Positions 51,388 through 60,570 of a stretch of DNA of 64,000 nucleotides are shown here, one piece after another; the stretch's first letter is position 1; each line of letters starts with the position of its first letter. The notes under the pieces were generated by a model. That model was given only the letters and a program-made list of their open reading frames with translations. It had not been told where the DNA came from and ran no database searches. Source of the DNA: Cellulomonas fengjieae (GTDB lineage Bacteria > Actinomycetota > Actinomycetes > Actinomycetales > Cellulomonadaceae); NCBI RefSeq assembly GCF_018388465.1, contig NZ_CP074404.1:744001-808000 (forward strand), read 5' to 3'. The position numbers and the translations under genes were made by a program.

Positions 51388-52673
51388 GCGGCCAGCCGCC
51401 CGTCCCGCTGCCCGACGCTCAGGTCCCGCCCTCGGGGCAGACCGGTGCCGAGCAGCCCACCCAGGAGCCGGACGGCGGTCGGCGCATCCTGCACGAGATC
51501 GTGTCGAGCAGCTGGCTCGTGTCCGTCCTCGCCGTCGTGCTGGCGCTCGTGATCGGCGGGCTGCTCATCGCGGCCGCCAACCAGGAGGTCCAGGCCGCGG
51601 CCGGCTACTTCTTCTCGCGCCCCGGTGACCTGCTCGGCTTGGCGTGGACCGCCGTGTCCGATGCCTACGCGGCCCTGTTCGCGGGCGCGGTCTTCGACCC
51701 GCGCGCCGAGGAGTTCCGCCGGGCGATCCGACCGATCACCGAGACGCTCACGGTCGCGACGCCGCTCATCCTGGCCGGTCTCGGCCTGGGCATCGGCTTC
51801 CGCGCCGGCCTGTTCAACATCGGTGCGCAGGGCCAGATCATCCTCGGCGGGATCTTCGCCGGGTTCATCGGCTTCACGTTCGACCTCCCCATGGGCCTGC
51901 ACCTGGTGCTCTGCGTCCTCGGCGCGGCCCTCGGTGGCGCCCTGTGGGCCGGCATCGCCGGTGTGCTCAAGGCGCGCACGGGTGCGAACGAGGTCATCGT
52001 CACGATCATGCTCAACAACATCGCTATCTACCTGGTGGCGTACCTGTTGAGCCTCGACCCGTTCCAGCGCACCGGGAGCAACAACCCGGTGAGCCCGCCC
52101 ATCGCCGACACCGGGGTGTACCCGCTGCTGCTGGGCACGGGCTACCGGCTGCACGCGGGCTTCCTGGTGGCCATCGCCGCGGCGTTCTTCACGTGGTGGC
52201 TCATGGAGCGCTCGACCATCGGCTTCCGGTTCCGGGCGGTCGGGTCCAACCCCGACGCGGCACGCACCGCGGGCATCTCGGTGAACTCGACCTACGTCTG
52301 GGTCATGCTCACCGCCGGAGCGCTCGCAGGGCTGGCCGGCTCGGCGCAGGTGCTCGGCACGGAGCGCGTGCTCACCGCCGGCGTCGCGGCCAGCTTCGGG
52401 TTCGACGCCATCACCGTCGCCCTGCTCGGCCGGTCGAAGCCGCTCGGCACCGTGCTCGCGGGCCTGCTCTTCGGCGCCCTGCGGGCCGGCGGCGTGGTCA
52501 TGCAGGCACGCACTGGGACGCCGATCGACATCGTGCTCGTCGTGCAGTCCCTCATCGTGCTGTTCATCGCGGCCCCGCCGCTGGTCCGCTCGGTGTTCCG
52601 GCTCCCGTCAGCAGGCGGGTCGCGATCACCCAAGCCGATCGTCCCCGTCACAGCGAAGGAGGTCAGCGCATGA
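51384..52673 (+). CDS. Nucleoside ABC transporter permease (first subunit)
   Basis: A 429-residue permease of the BPD_transp_2 (LivH/NupB-like) type. After a Pro-rich cytoplasmic arm come about nine TM segments; conserved parts are GLGIGFRAGLFNIGAQGQII, TGANEVIVTIMLNNIAIYL and GFRFRAVGSNPDAARTAGIS, the latter the ATPase-contacting loop. A cytoplasmic tail of about 25 residues follows. The start overlaps the ATPase stop and the stop overlaps the next permease start, so all three are translationally coupled. Confidence 0.92.
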   Translation: MSGQPPVPLPDAQVPPSGQTGAEQPTQEPDGGRRILHEIVSSSWLVSVLAVVLALVIGGLLIAAANQEVQAAAGYFFSRPGDLLGLAWTAVSDAYAALFAGAVFDPRAEEFRRAIRPITETLTVATPLILAGLGLGIGFRAGLFNIGAQGQIILGGIFAGFIGFTFDLPMGLHLVLCVLGAALGGALWAGIAGVLKARTGANEVIVTIMLNNIAIYLVAYLLSLDPFQRTGSNNPVSPPIADTGVYPLLLGTGYRLHAGFLVAIAAAFFTWWLMERSTIGFRFRAVGSNPDAARTAGISVNSTYVWVMLTAGALAGLAGSAQVLGTERVLTAGVAASFGFDAITVALLGRSKPLGTVLAGLLFGALRAGGVVMQARTGTPIDIVLVVQSLIVLFIAAPPLVRSVFRLPSAGGSRSPKPIVPVTAKEVSA

Positions 52674-53965
52674 GCGCCGCCACGATCGACGCCCCGGCGT
52701 CGGCACGCCCCGCCTCCGAGCCCGTGCTGCCCCCCATCCGCTGGCACGCCCCGATCGCCTACGCGGCCGTGGCCGTCCTCGGGCTGATCGCCTTCGGCCT
52801 GCTCGGCAAGGGCGGTGTGGTCAGCACCTTCGGCGTGTCCACGGCGCGCGACTTCATCCAGTTCACGCCGTTCTCGGTGCCGTCGAAGGTCACCGCGATC
52901 GTGCTGTGCCTCGCCGCGCTGGCGCTGGCCGGGGTGTCGTTCTACGAGACGCGCCGCCGCGAGAAGGCCGGCGTCTGGCTGCCGATCACCTACGGCGTGC
53001 TCATGGTCTTCGCGTTCCTCGTGTGGGCCGTCGCGGGCAAGGACAGCGCGCTGCCCCTGACCGGGCTGCTGCAGGGCTCGCTGTTCCTGGCCATCCCGCT
53101 CGTGTTCGGCGCCCTGGCGGGCCTGCTGTGCGAGCGGTCCGGCATCATCAACATCGCGATCGAGGGTCAGCTGCTGGCCGGGGCGTTCCTCGCCGCGGTC
53201 GTCGCGACCCTGACCGGCAGCGCGTACGCCGGCCTGATCGCCGCGCCGATCGCGGGGGCCCTGGTCGGCCTGCTGCTGGTGCTCTTCTCGATCAAGTACG
53301 TGGTCAACCAGATCATCGTCGGCGTCGTGCTGAACGTCCTGGTGGTCGGCGTGACCAGCTACCTGTTCTCCACCGTGCTCAAGGAGAACCCGGAGACCTG
53401 GAACAACCCGCCGAGCCTGCCGGTCATCAGCATCCCGGTGCTCTCGCAGATCCCGGTCATCGGCCCGGTGCTGTTCCGGCAGACCGTGCTCGTCTACATC
53501 ATGTACGTCGTCGTCATCCTGCTGCAGGTCATGGTGTTCAAGTCCCGCTGGGGGCTGCGCCTGCGGTCGGTCGGCGAGCACCCGAAGGCCGCCGACACGG
53601 TCGGCATCAAGGTCAACCGCACCCGGCTGCGCGCCACGGTCCTGGGCGGCGCGGTGGCCGGCCTCGGCGGCGCCTTCTTCACCGTGGCCGCGGGCCTCGC
53701 CTTCGGCAAGGAGATGACCAACGGCAAGGGCTACATCGCGCTCGCCGCGATGATCCTGGGCCGCTGGAGCCCGAAGGGCGCCCTCGCTGCGGCACTGCTG
53801 TTCGGCTTCGCCAACAACCTCCAGCTGCAGCTGAGCATCATCCAGACCCCCATCCCCAGCCAGATCATGCTGATGACGCCCTACATCGTGACGATCTTCG
53901 CCGTCGCAGGGCTCGTCGGGCGCGTGCGCGCACCCGCGGCAGAGGGCATCCCCTACACGAAGTGA
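52670..53965 (+). CDS. Nucleoside ABC transporter permease (second subunit)
   Basis: A 431-residue permease, partner of the preceding one. The core has LAGLLCERSGIINIAIEGQL, VVNQIIVGVVLNVLVVGVTS and RLRSVGEHPKAADTVGIKVN as the coupling loop. Compared with usual NupC-type subunits of about 300-320 residues, the N-terminus is longer by roughly 110 residues with three extra hydrophobic stretches (for example IAYAAVAVLGLIAFGLLG and ITYGVLMVFAFLVWAVAG). ATG 52670 overlaps the upstream stop (ATGA) and follows AAGGAGG. cdd begins 8 bases later. Confidence 0.92.
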   Translation: MSAATIDAPASARPASEPVLPPIRWHAPIAYAAVAVLGLIAFGLLGKGGVVSTFGVSTARDFIQFTPFSVPSKVTAIVLCLAALALAGVSFYETRRREKAGVWLPITYGVLMVFAFLVWAVAGKDSALPLTGLLQGSLFLAIPLVFGALAGLLCERSGIINIAIEGQLLAGAFLAAVVATLTGSAYAGLIAAPIAGALVGLLLVLFSIKYVVNQIIVGVVLNVLVVGVTSYLFSTVLKENPETWNNPPSLPVISIPVLSQIPVIGPVLFRQTVLVYIMYVVVILLQVMVFKSRWGLRLRSVGEHPKAADTVGIKVNRTRLRATVLGGAVAGLGGAFFTVAAGLAFGKEMTNGKGYIALAAMILGRWSPKGALAAALLFGFANNLQLQLSIIQTPIPSQIMLMTPYIVTIFAVAGLVGRVRAPAAEGIPYTK

Positions 53966-53973
53966 AAGCGGAA

Positions 53974-54381
53974 ATGAACAACGCAACATCCGTAGATTGG
54001 GACGCGCTGCGTTCCGCGGCCACCGAGGCCATGCACAAGGCGTACGCGCCGTACTCGCAGTTCCCGGTCGGCGCTGCCGCGCTGGTCGACGACGGCCGTG
54101 TGGTCGTCGGCTGCAACATCGAGAACGCCTCGTACGGCCTGACGCTGTGCGCCGAGTGCTCGCTGGTCTCCGGGCTGCACGGCTCGGGCGGCGGACGCCT
54201 CGTGGCCTTCACCTGCGTGGACAAGCACGGCAACCTGCTGATGCCCTGCGGGCGGTGCCGTCAGCTCCTCTGGGAGCACGGCGGGGCGCGACTGCTGGTG
54301 GAGACCGCGCACGGCGTCAAGCCGATGACCGAGGTGCTCCCCGACGCCTTCGGTCCCGCAGACCTGGAGGAACGAGCATGA
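53974..54381 (+). CDS. cdd: Cytidine deaminase
   Basis: A 135-residue small tetrameric-type zinc deaminase converting cytidine and deoxycytidine to uridine forms. The zinc ligands and catalytic Glu are in TLCAECSLVSGLH and PCGRCRQLLWE; YAPYSQFPVGAAALVDDGRV and GCNIENASYGLT form the substrate pocket. AAAGCGGAAATG precedes the gene, a weak ribosome-binding site. It overlaps deoA by ATGA. Position after the nucleoside importer fits salvage of imported nucleosides. Confidence 0.95.
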   Translation: MNNATSVDWDALRSAATEAMHKAYAPYSQFPVGAAALVDDGRVVVGCNIENASYGLTLCAECSLVSGLHGSGGGRLVAFTCVDKHGNLLMPCGRCRQLLWEHGGARLLVETAHGVKPMTEVLPDAFGPADLEERA

Positions 54382-55670
54382 GCGAGCAGTTCGACGCCGT
54401 CGACGTCATCGTCACCAAGCGCGACGGGCACCGCCTGAGCGACGCGCAGATCGACTGGGTCATCGACGCGTACACGCGCGGGGCCGTGGCCGAGGAGCAG
54501 ATGTCGGCGCTGAACATGGCGATCCTGCTCAACGGGATGGACCGTGCGGAGATCGCCCGCTGGACCGCGGCGATGATCGCCAGCGGCGAGCGGATGGACT
54601 TCTCGGGCCTGTCCCGCCCGACGGCGGACAAGCACTCGACCGGCGGTGTGGGCGACAAGATCACGCTGCCCCTGGCGCCGCTGGTCGCGGTGTTCGGGGT
54701 CGCCGTGCCGCAGCTGTCCGGCCGCGGCCTGGGCCACACCGGCGGGACGCTCGACAAGCTCGAGTCGATCCCGGGCTGGCGCGCCGCCCTGAGCAACGAG
54801 GAGATGATGGCCCAGCTCGACGACGTCGGCGCGGTCATCTGCCAGGCGGGCTCGGGGCTGGCCCCGGCCGACCGCAAGCTGTACGCCCTGCGGGACGTCA
54901 CCGGCACGGTCGAGGCCATCCCGCTCATCGCCAGCTCGATCATGAGCAAGAAGATCGCCGAGGGCACGAGCGCGCTGGTGCTCGACGTCAAGGTGGGCTC
55001 GGGCGCGTTCATGAAGGACGTCGACCGTGCCCGTGAGCTGGCCCGCACGATGGTCGCCCTCGGTACGGACGCCGGCGTGCGGACCGTCGCGCTGCTCACC
55101 GACATGTCGACGCCGCTGGGCCTGACCGCCGGCAACGCGCTCGAGGTGCGGGAGTCCGTCGAGGTGCTCGCCGGCGGTGGACCCGCGGACGTCGTCGAGC
55201 TCACCGTGGCGCTGGCCCGGGAGATGCTGGCGGCCGCCGGGCAGCCCGACGCCGACCCCGCTGCCGCCCTGGCCGACGGGCGCGCGATGGACGTGTGGAA
55301 GCGGATGATCGAGGCGCAGGGCGGCGACGCCGATGCGACGCTCCCGGTGGCGCGCGAGACCGAGCAGGTGCTCGCGCAGTCCGACGGCGTGCTCACCGAG
55401 CTGGACGCCTACGCCGTGGGGATCGCCGCATGGCGGCTCGGCGCCGGCCGGGCGCGCAAGGAGGACCCGGTGCAGGCGGGTGCCGGCGTCGAGCTGCACG
55501 CCAAGCCGGGGGACAGCGTCCGGGCCGGGCAGCCGCTCATGACGCTGCACACGGACACCCCCGAGCGGTTCGGGCGCGCGTTCGAGGCGCTCGACGGCGC
55601 GGTCGTCGTCGCACCCGCGGGCACCGCCGCACCCGCGCGGCCGCTGGTGATCGACCGCATCGACGCCTGA
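54378..55670 (+). CDS. deoA: Thymidine phosphorylase
   Basis: A 430-residue pyrimidine nucleoside phosphorylase, cleaving thymidine or deoxyuridine with phosphate to base and 2-deoxyribose 1-phosphate. The phosphate and nucleoside sites are KHSTGGVGDKITLPLAP, LSGRGLGHTGGTLDKLESIP and SSIMSKKIAEGTSALVLDVK. The C-terminal domain ends with the barrel-sandwich segment (ELHAKPGDSVRAGQPLMTLH). Translationally coupled to cdd. The product would feed DeoC encoded on the other strand at 59557-60561. A short hairpin follows. Confidence 0.96.
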   Translation: MSEQFDAVDVIVTKRDGHRLSDAQIDWVIDAYTRGAVAEEQMSALNMAILLNGMDRAEIARWTAAMIASGERMDFSGLSRPTADKHSTGGVGDKITLPLAPLVAVFGVAVPQLSGRGLGHTGGTLDKLESIPGWRAALSNEEMMAQLDDVGAVICQAGSGLAPADRKLYALRDVTGTVEAIPLIASSIMSKKIAEGTSALVLDVKVGSGAFMKDVDRARELARTMVALGTDAGVRTVALLTDMSTPLGLTAGNALEVRESVEVLAGGGPADVVELTVALAREMLAAAGQPDADPAAALADGRAMDVWKRMIEAQGGDADATLPVARETEQVLAQSDGVLTELDAYAVGIAAWRLGAGRARKEDPVQAGAGVELHAKPGDSVRAGQPLMTLHTDTPERFGRAFEALDGAVVVAPAGTAAPARPLVIDRIDA

Positions 55671-55678
55671 CGCCTCGC

Positions 55679-55698
55679 GCCCCCGTGGCGGCGGGGGC
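55679..55698 (+). terminator. Hairpin after deoA
   Basis: GCCCCCG (55679-55685) and CGGGGGC (55692-55698) with a 6-base loop, eight bases after the deoA stop. Confidence 0.5.
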
Positions 55699-55709
55699 AC
55701 GATGTCCAG

Positions 55710-55934
55710 ATGAGCACAGTTCCCGGAAGTGATGCCTGGCGGGACGCCGGTCTGGCGCCGGTCGACCCGGACGGTCCGCGCAGCCTCGAGGACGAGTCCG
55801 TCGACCCCGCGCCCGAACCGGAGGACTACGAGCCCGGGTTCCCGCGGCCCGACCGTGACGGTGACGCCGACGAGGCGGACGTGATCGAGCAGGACACCGA
55901 GGTGCCGACCGACGACGAGCCGTCGGACGCCTGA
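55710..55934 (+). CDS. Small acidic hypothetical protein
   Basis: A 74-residue protein rich in Asp, Glu and Pro with no hydrophobic segment, likely disordered: [20 protein letters not shown] is followed by a long acidic tail ([19 protein letters not shown]). I do not recognise a family. ATG 55710 has no ribosome-binding site. It sits between deoA and add in the nucleoside cluster, but that alone says little about its role. Codon bias (GC third positions) supports it being coding. Confidence 0.55.
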   Translation: MSTVPGSDAWRDAGLAPVDPDGPRSLEDESVDPAPEPEDYEPGFPRPDRDGDADEADVIEQDTEVPTDDEPSDA

Positions 55935-55960
55935 GGTCTGTTCGGGCGGCTTTGCCCCGC

Positions 55961-55966
55961 TACGGT
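55961..55966 (+). promoter_or_regulatory. -10 element, leaderless add
   Basis: TACGGT ends 6 bases before ATG 55973; no Shine-Dalgarno sequence is present. Confidence 0.4.
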
Positions 55967-55972
55967 GGGCGC

Positions 55973-57127
55973 ATGACCCTTTCCGAGCCCCTGGTGGCTG
56001 ACGCGCCCGCCGACCCGGCGGAGGCCGCCGACACGGTCACCGCGCTCGTCGCGGCGATCCCGACCCTGCCGAAGGTCGTGCTGCACGACCACCTGGACGG
56101 TGGCCTGCGCCCCGCGACGCTGATCGAGCTGGCCGCCGAGATCGGGCACGAGCTGCCCGCGACGGACCCCGAGGCGCTCGGTCGCTGGTTCGTCGAGGCC
56201 GCCAGCTCCGGCACGCTCGAGCGCTACCTCGAGACCTTCGACCACACCGTCGCGGTCATGCAGACGACGGACGGGCTGCGTCGCGTCGCGCGCGAGTCCG
56301 TGGTCGACCTGGCCGCGGACGGCGTTGTGTACGCCGAGCAGCGCTACGCCCCCGAGCAGCACCTGACCCAGGGGCTGAGCCTGCAGGAGGTGGTCGACGC
56401 GGTGCAGGAGGGCTTCGCCGAGGGGATCGCCGAGGCCGCCGCGGCAGGGCGCTCCATCCGGATCGGCACGCTGATCACCGCCATGCGGCATGCGGACCGC
56501 GGCGACGAGATCGCGGCGCTCGCCCTGGCGAACCGGGACAACGGCGTGGTCGGCTTCGACATCGCCGGTGCCGAGAACGGGTTCCCGCCGTCGCGCCAGG
56601 CGGCCGCGTTCGACACCCTCGCGCGAGCCGACTTCCCGGCGACCGTGCACGCCGGTGAGGCGGCCGGGCTGGAGTCGATCGCCGAGGCGGTGCACGTGGC
56701 GCACGCCTGCCGGATCGGCCACGGCGTGCGGCTCATCGAGGACGTCACCGCCGACGAGCTGGGCGACAGGCTCGGCACGCTGGCGCACTGGGTCCGTGAC
56801 CGTCGGATCCCGCTGGAGCTGTGCCCGTCGTCCAACGTGCAGACCGGTGCCGCCGAGTCGGTCGCGAGCCACCCGATCACGCGGCTGCGCGACCTGGGCT
56901 TCGCCGTGACCGTGAACACCGACAACCGCCTGCAGTCCGGCACGTCGATGAGTCGGGAGCTCACGCTCCTGGTCGAGGAGGCCGGATGGACGCTGGTCGA
57001 CCTGCGCGACGCGGCGGTCACCGCCGCCGCGCACTCGTTCCTGCACCACGACGAGCGCTCGACGCTGATCGACCAGGTCATCCGGCCCGCGTACGCGGCG
57101 GCCCGCGGCGGACGCCACAGGGCCTGA
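55973..57127 (+). CDS. add: Adenosine deaminase
   Basis: A 384-residue zinc TIM-barrel deaminase converting adenosine and deoxyadenosine to inosine forms. Metal ligands and catalytic residues are in [25 protein letters not shown] (His and catalytic Glu), RIGHGVRLI and [24 protein letters not shown] starts the barrel. [12 protein letters not shown] is also conserved. ATG 55973 follows a TACGGT box; an upstream in-frame start would cross that box. A perfect 15-bp hairpin follows, shared with the convergent aldehyde-dehydrogenase-like gene. Confidence 0.95.
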   Translation: MTLSEPLVADAPADPAEAADTVTALVAAIPTLPKVVLHDHLDGGLRPATLIELAAEIGHELPATDPEALGRWFVEAASSGTLERYLETFDHTVAVMQTTDGLRRVARESVVDLAADGVVYAEQRYAPEQHLTQGLSLQEVVDAVQEGFAEGIAEAAAAGRSIRIGTLITAMRHADRGDEIAALALANRDNGVVGFDIAGAENGFPPSRQAAAFDTLARADFPATVHAGEAAGLESIAEAVHVAHACRIGHGVRLIEDVTADELGDRLGTLAHWVRDRRIPLELCPSSNVQTGAAESVASHPITRLRDLGFAVTVNTDNRLQSGTSMSRELTLLVEEAGWTLVDLRDAAVTAAAHSFLHHDERSTLIDQVIRPAYAAARGGRHRA

Positions 57128-57135
57128 GCCCGACC

Positions 57136-57177
57136 ACGACGACGGCCCGCACCCGGAAGGGCGCGGGCCGTCGTCGT
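57136..57177. terminator. Bidirectional terminator, add / deo operon
   Basis: ACGACGACGGCCCGC (57136-57150) and GCGGGCCGTCGTCGT (57163-57177) form a perfect 15-bp stem with a 12-base loop between convergent genes, so it can end both transcripts. Confidence 0.8.
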
Positions 57178-57197
57178 CCCTGGACTAGAGCAAGGGA

Positions 57198-58055
57198 CTA
57201 GAGCAGGCCCTTGGTGTGCCAGACCGTCTTGGTCTCCACGAAGGCGGTGATGCGGTCCAGCGACGGGGCCGCCGAGCCCGGGCCGTTCGGCGGGAGCACG
57301 CGCTTGAGCGTGTCCGCCGCGGCGATCTGCAGGTCGACCCAGTCGAGGGAACCGGCACCGACCAGGTCGAGCGCGTTGACGTCCTGGTGGCCGGCCAGCC
57401 AGGGGGCGATCTCCGCCGGCGAGCCGGTGAGGATGTTGACGACGCCCTTGGGCACGTCGCTGGTGGCGAGCACCTCCGCGAGGCTGATCGCCGACAGGGG
57501 CAGCAGCTCGGCGGCCGCCACGACGACCGTGTTCCCGGACACCAGCGCCGGGGCGACGGCCGAGACCAGGCCGAGCAGCGACGAGTCCTGCGGGGCGATG
57601 ATCGCGACGACGCCCGTGGGCTCGGGGACCGAGATGTTGAAGTAGGGCCCCGCGACGGGGTTGGCGTTGCCGGCCACCTGCGCGTACTTGTCGGCCCATC
57701 CGGCATACCAGACCCACCGGTCGATCGCCGCGTCGACCTGCGCGGTCGCGACCGCGGCGGACACGCCCTCGGCGTCGACGATCTCCGCCACGAACTGCGC
57801 CCGTCGGCCCTCGAGCAGCTCCGCGATGCGGTAGAGCACCTGGCCACGGTTGTACGCGGTGGCGCCCGACCAGCCACCGACCGCGGCCCGTGCGGCGACG
57901 ACGGCGTCCCGGGCGTCCTTGCGCGAGGCCTTCGCGGCGTTGGCCAGGAAGGCGCCCTTGGCGCTCACGATCTCGTAGGTCCGACCGGACTCGCTGCGCG
58001 GGAACGCCCCGCCGATGTACAGCTTGTAGGTCTTGGGTACGGCGAGGCGGGTCAC
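57198..58055 (-). CDS. Truncated aldehyde-dehydrogenase-like protein without catalytic cysteine
   Basis: A 285-residue relative of aldehyde dehydrogenases covering only the N-terminal part. TYKLYIGGAFPRSESGRTYE, NRGQVLYRIAELLEGRRAQF, EPTGVVAIIAPQDSSLLGLV and VSGNTVVVAAAELLPLSAIS follow the normal fold. In full-length enzymes the NPWN and E-x-GGK motifs and the catalytic Cys come next; here PWN is PQDS and the sequence jumps from LVGAGSLDWVDL to a short tail. It cannot act as a dehydrogenase. GTG 58055 overlaps the stop of the full-length enzyme gene (GTGA). A role as a partner subunit or remnant is inference. Confidence 0.8.
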   Translation of the reverse strand: MTRLAVPKTYKLYIGGAFPRSESGRTYEIVSAKGAFLANAAKASRKDARDAVVAARAAVGGWSGATAYNRGQVLYRIAELLEGRRAQFVAEIVDAEGVSAAVATAQVDAAIDRWVWYAGWADKYAQVAGNANPVAGPYFNISVPEPTGVVAIIAPQDSSLLGLVSAVAPALVSGNTVVVAAAELLPLSAISLAEVLATSDVPKGVVNILTGSPAEIAPWLAGHQDVNALDLVGAGSLDWVDLQIAAADTLKRVLPPNGPGSAAPSLDRITAFVETKTVWHTKGLL

Positions 58056-59545
58056 GTGCGGGCTCCCTTGGCGACGGACGTGCGCGGGGTCTCGACGGAG
58101 GGCACGGTCGTGCCGCTCGTCAGGTACGCGGCGATGCCGTGGCGGCCACCCTCCCGGCCGTAGCCGGACTCCTTGTAGCCGCCGAACGGGCTCGCGGGGT
58201 CGAACCGGTTGAAGGTGTTCGCCCAGACCACGCCGGCGCGGAGCTTGTCGGCGACGGCGAGGACGCGGCTGCCCTTCTCGGACCAGATGCCGGCGGACAG
58301 GCCGTACGGCGTGTTGTTCGTCTTGGCGATCGCCTCCGCGGGCGTGCGGAAGGTCAGGACCGAGAGGACCGGTCCGAAGATCTCCTCGCGCGCGATCCGG
58401 TGGCTGGTCGAGACGTTGGTGAAGATGGTCGGCGCGTACCAGAACCCGTTCTCCGGGATTGTGCACGCGGCGGTCCAGCGCTCGGCGCCCTCGGCCTCGC
58501 CCGCGTCGGTGAGCTCGCGGATCCGCGCCAGCTGCTCGGCGCTGTTGATGGCGCCGATGTCGGTGTTCTTGTCCAGCGGGTCGCCGAGGCGCAGGGTGGA
58601 CAGCCGAACCTTGAGCCGGTCGACGACCTCGTCGTGGACCGACTCCTGCACCAGCAGCCGACTGCCCGCGCAGCAGACGTGGCCCTGGTTGAAGAAGATG
58701 CCGTTGACGATGCCCTCGATGGCCTGGTCGATGGGGGCGTCGTCGAACACGATGTTCGCCGCCTTGCCGCCCAGCTCGAGGGTCAGCTTCTTGTGGGTGC
58801 CGGCGACGGTGCGCGCGATCGACCGCCCGACGGCGGTCGACCCCGTGAACGCGACCTTGTCGACGTCGCCGTGCCCGACGAGCGCGGCGCCCGTCTCACC
58901 GGCACCCGTGATGATGTTGACGACACCCGGCGGCAGGTCGGCCTGCTGCAGGATCTCGGCGAACAGCAGCGCGGTCAGCGAGGTGGTCTCGGCCGGCTTG
59001 AGCACGACCGTGTTGCCGGCGGCCAGGGCCGGGGCGATCTTCCACGCCAGCATGAGCAGCGGGAAGTTCCACGGGATCACCTGCGCGGCGACGCCGAGCG
59101 GGACGGGACGGGCGCCGAGGCCGACGTGGTCGAGCTTGTCCGCCCAGCCCGCGTAGTAGAAGAACCAGGCGGCGACCAGCGGCACGTCGACGTCACGGCT
59201 CTCCTTGATCGGCTTGCCGTTGTCCAGGCTCTCCGCCACGGCCAGCTCGCGGCTGCGCTCCTGCACCAGGCGGGCGATCCGGAACAGGTACTTGCCGCGG
59301 TCGGCGCCGGACATCCGCGACCAGGTCCGGTCGTAGGCGCGGCGGGCGGCGGCCACGGCGGCGTCGACGTCGGACGCGTCGGCGTGCGCGATCGTCGCGA
59401 GGTGCTGCTCGGTGGCCGGTGAGATCGACGCGAACGGGACGCCGTGGCCCTCGCGGAACTCGCCGTCGATGAACAGGCCGTAGGAGTCGCGCAGGTGCAG
59501 GACCGCCTGCGACTCGGGGGCGGGGGCGTAGTCGAGGAATGACAT
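58052..59545 (-). CDS. Aldehyde dehydrogenase
   Basis: A 497-residue NAD(P)-dependent aldehyde dehydrogenase. VIPWNFPLLMLAWKIAPALA is the nucleotide fold entrance, AFTGSTAVGRSIAR the glycine-rich loop, LELGGKAANIVFDD the general-base Glu region, and FFNQGHVCCAGSRLLVQE holds the catalytic Cys. Full length. In this operon it most likely oxidises acetaldehyde from DeoC to acetate; that is inferred from context. ATG 59545 (MSFLDYAPAPES) lies 11 bases after the deoC stop; a GGGCCC sequence precedes it, a weak ribosome-binding site. Confidence 0.92.
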   Translation of the reverse strand: MSFLDYAPAPESQAVLHLRDSYGLFIDGEFREGHGVPFASISPATEQHLATIAHADASDVDAAVAAARRAYDRTWSRMSGADRGKYLFRIARLVQERSRELAVAESLDNGKPIKESRDVDVPLVAAWFFYYAGWADKLDHVGLGARPVPLGVAAQVIPWNFPLLMLAWKIAPALAAGNTVVLKPAETTSLTALLFAEILQQADLPPGVVNIITGAGETGAALVGHGDVDKVAFTGSTAVGRSIARTVAGTHKKLTLELGGKAANIVFDDAPIDQAIEGIVNGIFFNQGHVCCAGSRLLVQESVHDEVVDRLKVRLSTLRLGDPLDKNTDIGAINSAEQLARIRELTDAGEAEGAERWTAACTIPENGFWYAPTIFTNVSTSHRIAREEIFGPVLSVLTFRTPAEAIAKTNNTPYGLSAGIWSEKGSRVLAVADKLRAGVVWANTFNRFDPASPFGGYKESGYGREGGRHGIAAYLTSGTTVPSVETPRTSVAKGART

Positions 59546-59556
59546 CGGTGGGCCCT

Positions 59557-60561
59557 TCAGTCGATCGTCACGTAGTCGGGGCCGGCGTAGTGCCCGCTGG
59601 CCATCTTCTGGCGCTGCAGCAGCACGTCGTTGAGCAGGCTCGAGGCGCCGAACCGGAAGAGGTGCGGCGTCAGCCACTCCTCGCCGACCGTCTCCGCGAC
59701 CGTCACGAGGTACCTGATCGCATCCTTGGACGTGCGGATGCCACCGGCCGGCTTCACGCCGACCTTCTCGCCGCTGAGCCGGTGCCAGTCGCGCACGACC
59801 TCGAGCATCAGCAGCGTGACGGGCAGGGTCGCGGCGGGGGAGACCTTGCCCGTCGAGGTCTTGATGAAGTCCCCGCCCGCGAGGATCGCCAGCCAGGAGG
59901 CGCGGCGGACGTTGTCGTAGGTGGTCAGCTCGCCGGTCTCGAGGATCACCTTGAGGTGCGCGTAGGTGCCGTCGGGGCGGCGGCAGGCCTCCTTCACGGC
60001 GACGATCTCGTCGTGCACCTGGCCGTAGCGCCCGGACAGGAAGGCCCCGCGGTCGATGACCATGTCGATCTCGTCGGCCCCCGCGGCGACCGCGTCGGCG
60101 GTGTCCGCGAGCTTGACGGACCGCGAGGCGCGCCCGCTCGGGAAGGCCGTGGCGACGGCGGCCACGCTGATTCCGCCGTCGGTGGGGTCACCGTGCGCGG
60201 CGCCGAGCGCCTGCAGCGCGTGCGGGACCATGTCGCCGTACACGCAGACCGCGGCGACGCGGGGGCAGGTGGGGTCGGCCGGGTCGGGCGTGATGCCCTT
60301 CGCGACCAGCGAGCGGACCTTCCCGGGGGTGTCCGCGCCCTCCAGGGTGGTCAGGTCGACGAGCCCGATGGTGCGGTCCAGCGCCCACGCCTTGGAGGTG
60401 GTCTTGATCGACCGCGTGCCGAGCCCGGCCGCCCGCTGCTCGAGGCCGACGGCGTCGACGCCGGGGATGCCGTGCAGGTAGCGGCGCAGGTTCGCGTCGT
60501 TCGCCTCGCCGCCCAGGAGCGCGAGTGCGCGCTCCCCGGGGACGACCTGGGTGCCTGTCAT
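59557..60561 (-). CDS. deoC: Deoxyribose-phosphate aldolase
   Basis: A 334-residue class I aldolase splitting 2-deoxyribose 5-phosphate into acetaldehyde and glyceraldehyde 3-phosphate. The Schiff-base lysine is in GGDFIKTSTGKVSP and the second active lysine in KVGVKPAGGIRTS; EIDMVIDRGAFLSG is also conserved. It is longer than E. coli DeoC (about 259 residues), mainly at the N-terminus, as in the DeoC type found in actinobacteria and animals. Transcribed after the SorC regulator and before the aldehyde dehydrogenase genes, with a 9-base gap after the regulator. Confidence 0.93.
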   Translation of the reverse strand: MTGTQVVPGERALALLGGEANDANLRRYLHGIPGVDAVGLEQRAAGLGTRSIKTTSKAWALDRTIGLVDLTTLEGADTPGKVRSLVAKGITPDPADPTCPRVAAVCVYGDMVPHALQALGAAHGDPTDGGISVAAVATAFPSGRASRSVKLADTADAVAAGADEIDMVIDRGAFLSGRYGQVHDEIVAVKEACRRPDGTYAHLKVILETGELTTYDNVRRASWLAILAGGDFIKTSTGKVSPAATLPVTLLMLEVVRDWHRLSGEKVGVKPAGGIRTSKDAIRYLVTVAETVGEEWLTPHLFRFGASSLLNDVLLQRQKMASGHYAGPDYVTID

Positions 60562-60570
60562 GTCGGGTCC

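Noticed and set aside
57198..58055. Truncated aldehyde-dehydrogenase-like gene considered a frameshifted pseudogene
   Set aside because: No continuation of the catalytic domain is found in other frames downstream; the next 20 bases run into the shared terminator, so the gene simply ends here.
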